Below are positions 1-6,247 of a DNA stretch of 10,629 nt, one piece after another (the stretch's first letter is position 1; each line of letters opens with the position of its first letter). The notes beneath the pieces were generated by a model. It was not told the DNA's origin. It saw only the letters and a list, made by a program, of their open reading frames with translations, and made no database searches. Both the position numbers and the translations under genes were made by a program. The stretch is from NCBI GenBank assembly GCA_007132365.1, contig SLOS01000199.1:1-10629 (forward strand), given 5' to 3'. The DNA is from Bacteroidales bacterium (lineage in GTDB: Bacteria; Bacteroidota; Bacteroidia; Bacteroidales; PUMT01).

Positions 1-8
1 TCCATATT

Positions 9-1229
9 ATGAAGACACTGATAAAAATATCATGGAGGAACATCTGGAGGAACAGATCCCGGTCCGTTACAATTATCACGGCCATAGTTCTCGGACTTAT
101 GGGCGGGGTGTTCTCGGCCTCAATGAGACTTGCGCTTGAGCAGCAGCAATTCGAAGACACCATCGACAACCAGATTTCCCACATACAATTGCATCATCCC
201 GATTTTATTGCAAACCCTGAAGCACAATTCCATATTGGTGGTGGACTTGATATTGCATCTGATCTGTCAAAAAGGGATGACATCACAGTGGCATCTCCCC
301 GTGTGGTGGTTGACGGGATGATCGCCTCCGCCAACATGAACTCGGGAGTCAGAATCAAAGGTGTTGATCCTGAAATTGAAGCACGCACTACCGGACTTGA
401 TGAGATGCTGACAGAAGGAACATATTTAAACGAGAACGGCAGGCTTCCGTCGATAATTATAGGACAGGCACTTGCAAATAACCTGAATTCCTCTGTTGGT
501 TCCCGTCTGGTACTAACCTTCCAGGATATTGAAGGCGAAATGGTTAGTTCGTCATTCCGGGTTGAGGGTATCTATAAGCTCAGCTCAAAAAGTTTTGAAG
601 AGAGGACTGTTTTTATGAATGCACCGGATCTTAACAGGATTATCGGGGAGAAAGATATTGTAACTGAGATAGCCGTAGTTATAGAAAATCCTGATGATTA
701 CCGCGAAGTTGCCGAAACACTGAGCGGACTTTATCCTAACACGCAGGTCCGCCACTGGGCCGACCTGCAACCCGCACTCTACTATTCTCTCGAAGTTCTG
801 GGCGAGGCTCTGATTTGGATACTGATAATCATCATAATGGCTGTCTCATTCGGATTGCTTAATACGATACTTATGTCAATCCTCGAAAGGGTCAGGGAGC
901 TGGGAGTGCTACTGGCAGTAGGAATGAAAAGGAGGAAAGTATTCTCTATGATTGTTACCGAGACTACCATTATAGCCCTTATCGGGGGAATTATTGGCCT
1001 GTTCATGTCATGGGGAATGATTGAGATCCTCGGCAATACCGGCGTTCCAATCCCCGGAGGGGAAGGGCTTGAGGATTTCGGCTACGCATCGGTTCTCTAC
1101 CCGAGAATAGAGACAGAATTTTACTTCGAAATTGCCGTAGTGCTTGTGATCTTTGCAGTTCTGGCTTCGGTTTATCCCGCCTGGAAAGCGATCCGGCTGC
1201 AGCCGGCTGAAGCGGTCAGGCAGGAGTAG
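9..1229 (+). CDS. FtsX/MacB-fold ABC transporter permease (LolC/E-like)
   Basis: Inner-membrane permease of an ABC exporter of the LolCE/MacB (FtsX) family, 406 aa, a normal length for the family. The short cytoplasmic N-terminus carries WRNIWRNR, typical of Bacteroidota members. A first membrane segment lies at about residues 18-40, a large periplasmic domain (MacB_PCD type) at about 41-262, and three more membrane segments at about 264-286, 312-337 and 373-393. The end, PAWKAIRLQPAEAVRQE, is the classic FtsX-family C-terminus. Family members do not move cargo through a pore; they couple ATP hydrolysis to movement of the periplasmic domain, for example to release lipoproteins to LolA. The ATPase gene follows 135 nt downstream, so they should form one complex. 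Such permeases often occur as pairs, and the partner may lie upstream of the window. The ATG at 9 is the natural start, but its upstream region is cut off. The cargo is unknown. Confidence 0.93.
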   Translation: MKTLIKISWRNIWRNRSRSVTIITAIVLGLMGGVFSASMRLALEQQQFEDTIDNQISHIQLHHPDFIANPEAQFHIGGGLDIASDLSKRDDITVASPRVVVDGMIASANMNSGVRIKGVDPEIEARTTGLDEMLTEGTYLNENGRLPSIIIGQALANNLNSSVGSRLVLTFQDIEGEMVSSSFRVEGIYKLSSKSFEERTVFMNAPDLNRIIGEKDIVTEIAVVIENPDDYREVAETLSGLYPNTQVRHWADLQPALYYSLEVLGEALIWILIIIIMAVSFGLLNTILMSILERVRELGVLLAVGMKRRKVFSMIVTETTIIALIGGIIGLFMSWGMIEILGNTGVPIPGGEGLEDFGYASVLYPRIETEFYFEIAVVLVIFAVLASVYPAWKAIRLQPAEAVRQE

Positions 1230-1364
1230 AAAACGGGAACCGGCTGCCGGCCTGGCTGAAAAATTCAACAGGCCGGTAAACCCCGGGAAATTGCATCCCG
1301 GAACCCGTAAGGCCGGGAACCAATAACAAAAAATAAATCAATAATAATCATAAAACTTATAGCA
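1230..1364. other. Intergenic spacer with GC-rich inverted repeats
   Basis: This spacer separates permease and ATPase genes that should be co-expressed. Its first two thirds are GC-rich and contain two possible hairpins. One has arms CCGGCCTG (1247-1254) and CAGGCCGG (1269-1276) around a 14-nt loop. The other has arms CCGGGA (1283-1288) and TCCCGG (1296-1301) around a 7-nt loop. The octamer CGGGAACC occurs at 1234-1241 and again at 1314-1321. The last third is very A/T-rich and leads into the ATPase start. No T-run follows the hairpins, so they look more like mRNA processing or stability elements than a standard terminator. I see no convincing promoter. Confidence 0.5.
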
Positions 1365-2078
1365 ATGAAGACTGTAATCAAAACAACCAATCTTTCCAAG
1401 GTATATACAGAAACCGCAGTTCCGGTTCATGCCCTTAAGAATGTCAGCCTCGAGTTCAAGCAGGGTGAATTTACGGCAATAGTCGGACCCTCGGGAAGTG
1501 GTAAAACAACATTCCTGAATCTTATCGGGGGACTCGACAAGCCGACCGGGGGAAATGTGGTGATTGACGGAGTGGATATTGCCACCATGAAAGAGAGCAA
1601 GCTGTTCGACTTCCGCCTCAGGCACATCGGTTTTGTTTTTCAGGCCTATAACCTGATACCGGTGCTCACGGCAGTTGAAAACGTTTCGTTCATCATGCTC
1701 CTGCAAAACAGGTCTAAAGCCGAGATGGAGAAGCGGGCCAATGAGATGCTTGAGCAGGTGGGACTGAGTGACAAGCTTGATGTCAGGCCCGGCAAGCTGA
1801 GTGGCGGACAGCAGCAGCGTGTTGCGGTAGCAAGGGCTCTGGCCTCGAAACCCGACTTTGTGCTGGCAGATGAGCCTACCGCGAACCTGGACACAGAGTC
1901 GGCCTTCAACCTTCTGGATATAATGGCCAGGCTGAACAGGGAAGAGAACATCACCCTTATCTTCTCAACGCACGACCAGAGGGTTATTGAAAGGGCACGC
2001 CGCGTAATAACGCTGGTTGACGGCGCAGTTGCCAGCGATGAGCATTTTGAGAGAGAAGCAGTAAAAGAGAAGGCCTGA
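1365..2078 (+). CDS. ABC transporter ATP-binding protein, LolD/MacB family
   Basis: Cytoplasmic ATPase that powers the FtsX-type permease encoded just upstream; 237 aa, full length for the LolD family. All nucleotide-binding motifs are present. Walker A is GPSGSGKTT (residues 41-49), the Q-loop glutamine is Q93 in GFVFQAYNLIP, the ABC signature is LSGGQQQR (145-152), Walker B is FVLADEP (165-171) with catalytic E170, and the H-loop histidine is H203 in STHD. The QAYNLIPVLTAVEN stretch and the short C-terminus are typical of LolD/MacB-type ATPases. The leader is A/T-rich with no Shine-Dalgarno site, as usual in Bacteroidota, and the ATG at 1365 gives the expected N-terminus. The order permease, ATPase, outer-membrane protein suggests an envelope-spanning export function. 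LolD is the closest well-known relative, but the cargo cannot be read from the sequence. Confidence 0.95.
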   Translation: MKTVIKTTNLSKVYTETAVPVHALKNVSLEFKQGEFTAIVGPSGSGKTTFLNLIGGLDKPTGGNVVIDGVDIATMKESKLFDFRLRHIGFVFQAYNLIPVLTAVENVSFIMLLQNRSKAEMEKRANEMLEQVGLSDKLDVRPGKLSGGQQQRVAVARALASKPDFVLADEPTANLDTESAFNLLDIMARLNREENITLIFSTHDQRVIERARRVITLVDGAVASDEHFEREAVKEKA

Positions 2079-2081
2079 GCA

Positions 2082-2129
2082 TACGGGATACTGCTGCCGC
2101 CAGGTATTTTTTCCGGCAGCAATCCCGTA
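2082..2129. repeat. Strong imperfect hairpin between ATPase and barrel gene
   Basis: TACGGGAT (2082-2089) pairs exactly with ATCCCGTA (2122-2129). Inside it, GCTGCCG (2093-2099) pairs exactly with CGGCAGC (2114-2120). A small 3/1-nt internal loop separates the two helices, and the apical loop is 14 nt. The structure starts four bases after the ATPase stop. No T-run follows, so it is not a textbook intrinsic terminator. It may be an mRNA stabiliser or processing site that sets different levels for the exporter and the barrel protein, or a weak two-way terminator. Confidence 0.65.
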
Positions 2130-2151
2130 ACAGGGACCTTAACAGCTTAAC

Positions 2152-3333
2152 ATGTCACTTATGAAAAGAGCATATATCATAATAGCAATTTTTATTACCT
2201 CGGTATTTAACCTCGATTTGGTCGCAGCAGCGGGGGACAGCCGCATCGAGTCCCCCACCCTGCGGGGCTATGTCAGGAACATGCCAGCATTGAGGCTGGA
2301 CAGGGATTTTTCTGATCCGTCGTTCACCAATTTGTTTCACAACAGGCTAAATTTCAGGTGGAACATAAGCAGTAATTTCCATCTGGTGGCAGAGGGCAGG
2401 AACAGGCTGTTCTACAACACCATGTTCAAAGACTATCCGCAGTATAGTGACATTCTTGGACGTGATCAGGGACTGATGGATCTTTCCTGGGTATGGCTTT
2501 CAGACGGGCCCTGGATCGGGCACAGCATGGCGGACAGGCTTTACGCTGATTGGCGGGCGGACAAATGGCAGGTACGGGTGGGAAGGCAGAGGATCAACTG
2601 GGGCATCAACCTGGTATCAAATCCCAACGACCTGTTCAACACCTACTCGTTCTTTGATTTTGACTACCCCGAAAGGCCGGGCTCCGATGCCATCAGGATA
2701 CAGTATTTCCCGGGCGACCTTTCACGCATCCAGCTTGCTGTAAGTCCGGCAAGGGATAGCCGCGATATGGTTGCCGCCGCGATGCTGGGCACCAACTGGA
2801 GAGGTTATGACGTGCAGGCTGTTGCAGGATATTACAGGCACCGGCTGGCGCTGGGCGGCGGCTGGGCCGGAAGTATCGGCGGGGCAGGATTCAAGGGGGA
2901 GGCCACATGGTTCCATGATATTGAAGAGGAGGCCGGAACAGACCGGAGCAACATCGTAGCTTCAACCGGGTTTGACTACATGTTTGCGAACGGCACATTC
3001 GGGGTGGTTGAATTTCTCTATAACGGCGGATACAACAGAAGACCGGGAGAGGTATTCATGATAACCGAGCCGCTGAGGCCCGACAACATCATGTTCTCAA
3101 AATACGCTGTCACAGTCAGCGCACAGCGCTCCCTGTCACCAATCCTCCAGGGAAGGCTGGCCGTAATGGCCCTGCCCGATATTGATGCAGCATTCCTGAT
3201 GCCGGGAATTGACTACTCCATTACCAGGGACCTTGACCTTGAGTTTGTAGGACAGATCTTCCTCGGAGGATCGGGAACAATATTTGAAGAGGCGGGGGCA
3301 GGATTCTTCCTGGCCCTGCAGTATTCTTTTTGA
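2152..3333 (+). CDS. Outer-membrane beta-barrel protein, DUF1302-like
   Basis: Predicted 393-aa outer-membrane protein. It starts with a Sec signal peptide: basic KR, then a hydrophobic run ending near LVAAAGD, with cleavage around residues 26-28. The rest alternates polar and hydrophobic residues in amphipathic strands and ends in ALQYSF, the aromatic C-terminus recognised by the BAM complex. The RVGRQRINWGINLVSNPNDLFN region (about residues 142-163, nt 2575-2640) resembles the GRQ-x-I-x-WG...NP-x-D signature of DUF1302/alginate-export-type barrels, so I place it there tentatively. No catalytic motif is visible. It lies 73 nt after the ATPase gene, beyond a strong hairpin, and is probably part of the exporter operon, serving as its outer-membrane exit or acceptor (inference). 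ATG codons at 2152 and 2161 both give a usable signal peptide; I keep the first. Confidence 0.75.
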   Translation: MSLMKRAYIIIAIFITSVFNLDLVAAAGDSRIESPTLRGYVRNMPALRLDRDFSDPSFTNLFHNRLNFRWNISSNFHLVAEGRNRLFYNTMFKDYPQYSDILGRDQGLMDLSWVWLSDGPWIGHSMADRLYADWRADKWQVRVGRQRINWGINLVSNPNDLFNTYSFFDFDYPERPGSDAIRIQYFPGDLSRIQLAVSPARDSRDMVAAAMLGTNWRGYDVQAVAGYYRHRLALGGGWAGSIGGAGFKGEATWFHDIEEEAGTDRSNIVASTGFDYMFANGTFGVVEFLYNGGYNRRPGEVFMITEPLRPDNIMFSKYAVTVSAQRSLSPILQGRLAVMALPDIDAAFLMPGIDYSITRDLDLEFVGQIFLGGSGTIFEEAGAGFFLALQYSF

Positions 3334-3416
3334 AAGAATTGCTAAAGATTCAATTATGATGATCCGGACAAGGCGTAACCAAAGATAATAACTGAGACCC
3401 CTTAAACAACTGCCAA
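3334..3416. other. Short intergenic spacer before the patatin gene
   Basis: This 83-nt A/T-rich gap lies between the barrel gene and the patatin gene. The only symmetry is a weak 5-bp inverted repeat, AATTG (3337-3341) and CAATT (3351-3355). I see no TAnnTTTG promoter box, no T-run and no Shine-Dalgarno site, so read-through from the upstream genes is plausible. Confidence 0.4.
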
Positions 3417-5783
3417 ATGGCTTCGCATGGTTCATACTCAAACAGGAGACCGGGGCTGACCCGTATAGCGGTCTTTATTGCCTGCCTGCTGGCAGTTGCA
3501 AATGCCGGTGCAACCAGCAATGATATCTACAAACCGATAGACCGTCCAACCGTGGCTGTGGTGCTGAGCGGCGGTGGTGCAAAAGGAATAGCCCATATCG
3601 GGGTTCTGCAGGCACTTGAGGATAACAGCATCCCTGTTGATTACATTGCGGGCACATCAATAGGGGCAATAGTCGGGGGACTCTATGCTGCAGGTTATTC
3701 ACCGGCCGAAATGATGGAGATAGTCCGTTCGGATGAATTCATTGCTGCCGCAAGAGGGAGGATTGAGGACAAGTACGGCCTCAATTATTTACAACCCCGG
3801 CCCGATCCCGCCTGGCTGAGAATCAATGTAGCAAGGGAGCACACTTTCGATCTGCAAGGGGTAATCCAAAGCAATATACCGACCAATATCGTTTCACCAT
3901 TTATGATGGACTTCCTGTTCATGGAGTATCTCGGACCGGCTGCGGCAGCGGCAAACTACAGCTTTGACAACCTGCTTGTCCCCTTTCGCTGCATAGCTGC
4001 AAACATAGAGGACAACAGAGGCGAGGTAATGAGATATGGCAGCCTTGCCGATGCAGTCAGAGCCTCGATGACCTTCCCATTCTATTTCAAACCTATAACC
4101 ATTGATGGCAGACTGATGATGGACGGTGGCATGTTCAACAACTTTCCCGCCGATGTGGTGCATATGGAGTTTGTTCCCGATATTGTAATCGGAAGCATGG
4201 TTTCAGGAAACCCTGAAAAACCGTCACCTCATGATATAGTATCGCAATTGCAGACTATGCTGATGGCATATACACGTTATGACATTGGCACAGACATGGG
4301 CTTTATGGTAAGGCCCGATGTTCCCGATCTGAATGTAACCGATTTCAGCCAAAGTGAGAGGGTTTACCAGATTGGGTATGAAGCCGCAATCAGCCAGATT
4401 GAAAAGAACCAGCACCTGTTTGAATACAGGGTAGAGGAGGAAACTCTCCGGCAGAGAAGAGAGGCATTCCGCAGTGAAATGCCCGCGCTGATGATTGACC
4501 GGGTTGAAGTTACCGGACTGAGGGATAACGAAAGAAGGTTTGCCGAAAACTTCCTGAAAAGGAGCGACCAGCCGGCAGAGCTTGATGAAATCAAAAATAA
4601 ATACCTGGCTCTTCTATCGCTCAGGAGGTTTAAAAACTCCTATCCCAGGATCATCTATAACCAGGAAACAGGTTATTACGATTTCTTTGCCGACATGGAG
4701 TACGATTCAGACTATTTCAGGACAATAGGCGGCAACATCTCATCTGAAAACATCAATCAGGCCTTCAGCGAAGTGCAGTTCTGGCGGCTGGACAAAAACC
4801 CGGCGCACCTCTCAACCAGGGCATATTTCGGCAGTTTTTACACAAGTGCCGCGCTTTCGGGCAGAAAAGACTTCATTGGCAAAAATCCTTTCTACCTGTT
4901 TACCGATATAACCTACAGCCACTGGAAATACTCATCCAGCCCCCTGTTCTTTTTCGAAGAGCAAAAGCCTGCTTTTCTTAGGCAACGGGAGGTTTCGGGC
5001 GAACTGAGGCTGGGTGTGCCTGCCGGCAGAAAAGGGAAGGTGGAAACCGGCGGTTACTGGACCGAGCTGAGGAATACCTATTATGACTCTGACGATTTCA
5101 CTAAAACAGAAGAAAACAATGTAACCTATTTCACCCCATGGAGAGGATATATGCGCTATGAAAGAAACACTCTCAACAGGAAACAGTATGCGACCTCAGG
5201 GAGCCTGCTGAGTGCATGCCTCAGCTATGTTACAGGCCGGGAGAACTTCCAGCCGGCTGAAGCCGGCAGTGGCAGAGAAATATTGCAGGATCACTCCTGG
5301 TGGGAGCTGTCGGTAAGGCACGAAAATTACCTGCTTAACGGGAGCCGGTTTTCACCGGGATACATGGCAGAACTGTTCCTGAGCGACCGCCCCCTGCTCA
5401 GCAATTACATGTCGTCCCTGGGCATTGCAAAACAGTTCAACCCGTTTCCTTTGGCACGGGCCAGGTTCCTTCCCGAATTCAGGGCCTCAAACTACATGGC
5501 GGCAGGGCTGAAGGCTGCCTGGTCAATATCACGCTCTTCAAGTGTAAGGGCGGAGGCCTATGCATTCCAGCCGCTGCAAACAATTGATCCCGGGTCAGGA
5601 AACAACACACGTTTTGAGAATGTCAGCTTCAGTCCGTCATATATTGCAAATTTTGCCATTGTCCGTCACCTGACTCCGGGTCCGCTGAGCATCAGCGCAT
5701 CCTACCTTGGCCAGGAAACCGGCACCTGGGTGTTCATGATAAACTTCGGCTATATCCTCTTCAACAGACAGCAGTTCCTGTAA
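3417..5783 (+). CDS. Patatin-like phospholipase with C-terminal Omp85-type barrel
   Basis: Predicted 788-aa exported lipid acyl hydrolase (RssA/PlpD-like) anchored in the outer membrane. A basic N-terminus and hydrophobic stretch (about residues 15-32) form a signal peptide. The patatin domain follows at about 43-250: the oxyanion glycine loop is SGGGAKG (51-57), the nucleophile is S81 in GTSIG, and the second dyad residue is D236 in MDGGMFNN. A region from about 355 to 425, containing IDRVEVTGLRDNE, resembles a POTRA domain. The remaining roughly 350 residues are rich in aromatic amphipathic strands and end near MINFGYILFNRQQFL, fitting an Omp85-type barrel. The layout matches PlpD-type proteins, whose barrel places the lipase domain relative to the outer membrane. 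It lies 83 nt after the barrel gene on the same strand, so a shared role in envelope lipid handling is plausible. The ATG at 3417 is chosen because it gives a complete signal peptide. Confidence 0.9.
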   Translation: MASHGSYSNRRPGLTRIAVFIACLLAVANAGATSNDIYKPIDRPTVAVVLSGGGAKGIAHIGVLQALEDNSIPVDYIAGTSIGAIVGGLYAAGYSPAEMMEIVRSDEFIAAARGRIEDKYGLNYLQPRPDPAWLRINVAREHTFDLQGVIQSNIPTNIVSPFMMDFLFMEYLGPAAAAANYSFDNLLVPFRCIAANIEDNRGEVMRYGSLADAVRASMTFPFYFKPITIDGRLMMDGGMFNNFPADVVHMEFVPDIVIGSMVSGNPEKPSPHDIVSQLQTMLMAYTRYDIGTDMGFMVRPDVPDLNVTDFSQSERVYQIGYEAAISQIEKNQHLFEYRVEEETLRQRREAFRSEMPALMIDRVEVTGLRDNERRFAENFLKRSDQPAELDEIKNKYLALLSLRRFKNSYPRIIYNQETGYYDFFADMEYDSDYFRTIGGNISSENINQAFSEVQFWRLDKNPAHLSTRAYFGSFYTSAALSGRKDFIGKNPFYLFTDITYSHWKYSSSPLFFFEEQKPAFLRQREVSGELRLGVPAGRKGKVETGGYWTELRNTYYDSDDFTKTEENNVTYFTPWRGYMRYERNTLNRKQYATSGSLLSACLSYVTGRENFQPAEAGSGREILQDHSWWELSVRHENYLLNGSRFSPGYMAELFLSDRPLLSNYMSSLGIAKQFNPFPLARARFLPEFRASNYMAAGLKAAWSISRSSSVRAEAYAFQPLQTIDPGSGNNTRFENVSFSPSYIANFAIVRHLTPGPLSISASYLGQETGTWVFMINFGYILFNRQQFL

Positions 5784-5811
5784 ACGGGTATAATCCCGAA
5801 GTGAGCCAGAT

Positions 5812-5955
5812 TTGAAAGCATTGCTTTTTTATTATTTTTTTTCACAAAAACTGGTCGTTTTTTGCCTGACTCTGATTATGATAACTGCATCTGCTCAGGA
5901 AGATCCGCGTGACATAATCCGATGGATGGAGAATAATATGTGGGGAATTCAATAA
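5812..5955 (+). pseudogene. 5' fragment of a LolA-like lipoprotein-sorting gene
   Basis: A 47-codon reading frame beginning with TTG (5812) and ending at TAA (5953-5955). It translates to a signal peptide (LKALLFYYFF..., hydrophobic core, then MITASAQ) and the mature start EDPRDIIRWMENNMWGIQ. From memory of the family, this matches the beginning of COG2834 outer-membrane lipoprotein-sorting proteins of Bacteroidota, which start like AQ-x-D-x-REIIR-x-x-x-x-NMWG and run for about 240-260 residues. Everything after the first 20 or so mature residues is missing. No ATG lies in frame at a sensible place; the frame is open only from 5794, so the original start may have been lost or TTG is used. T-rich runs at 5825-5843 may have slipped. 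The neighbouring truncated permease fits the usual LolA-permease gene order. Alternative: a genuine small exported peptide, which I think less likely. Confidence 0.6.
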
Positions 5956-5979
5956 TCAGACAATTTAATTTAATATGAG

Positions 5980-6201
5980 ATGCAATTATTCTTAACCCTG
6001 GCATGGCGTAACATCTGGCGTAACAGAAGACGGACTCTGATCTCCATGAGTTCGGTGCTGTTCGCAGTTATGCTGGCAATTACATTTTACTCCATGGAGA
6101 AGGGAGCGTATGACCGTATGATCGAAAGCATGGTAACCTACAGCACTGGTTACTTACAGGTTCAGGACGTGCTCTTTCCAGAAATGCAGTGGCATTATTA
6201 G
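5980..6201 (+). pseudogene. Truncated FtsX-type ABC permease, N-terminal 73 residues
   Basis: This frame encodes the beginning of an FtsX/LolE-type permease and stops after 73 residues, against about 400 for the intact gene at 9-1229. It carries the same WRNIWRNR motif (residues 9-16), the first membrane segment (about 20-38) and the start of the periplasmic domain (STGYLQVQDVLF). After that the family match ends: the last residues, PEMQWHY, look unrelated and a TAG follows. No continuation of the family sequence is visible in another frame before the GH2 gene at 6248, so this is a deletion rather than a simple frameshift. It begins 24 nt after the LolA-like fragment, the expected operon spacing. 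Any product would be a single-pass membrane peptide that could not work as a transporter. The ATG at 5980 is the family start; ATG at 5975 is in another frame and soon stops. Confidence 0.85.
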
Positions 6202-6212
6202 CTCCAGAGGTA

Positions 6213-6220
6213 TATATTTG
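6213..6220 (+). promoter_or_regulatory. Candidate Bacteroidota -7 box for the GH2 gene
   Basis: TATATTTG matches the Bacteroidota primary sigma factor -7 consensus TAnnTTTG exactly. It lies 27 nt before the GH2 ATG, leaving a short A-rich leader without a Shine-Dalgarno site. The -33 region is poor: only TGG at 6190-6192, about 20 nt upstream, resembles the expected TTTG. The box lies just after the stop of the truncated permease, so the GH2 gene probably has its own promoter rather than relying on the broken operon. Confidence 0.45.
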
Positions 6221-6247
6221 TAATATCAAAACCAAACCAAAACCGAC

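Noticed and set aside
1646..2122. Minus-strand frame of 158 codons opposite the ATPase gene
   Set aside because: Its serine-rich low-complexity translation mirrors the ATPase codons, and the + strand carries all ABC motifs.
5785..5798. CGGG-TATAAT-CCCG, resembling a hairpin or a -10 box
   Set aside because: The stem is only 4 bp and no T-run follows directly. TATAAT is not the Bacteroidota promoter consensus.
5784..6247. Insertion sequence or integron-like element as cause of the scar
   Set aside because: I found no transposase fragment, terminal inverted repeats or target-site duplication around the two truncated genes.
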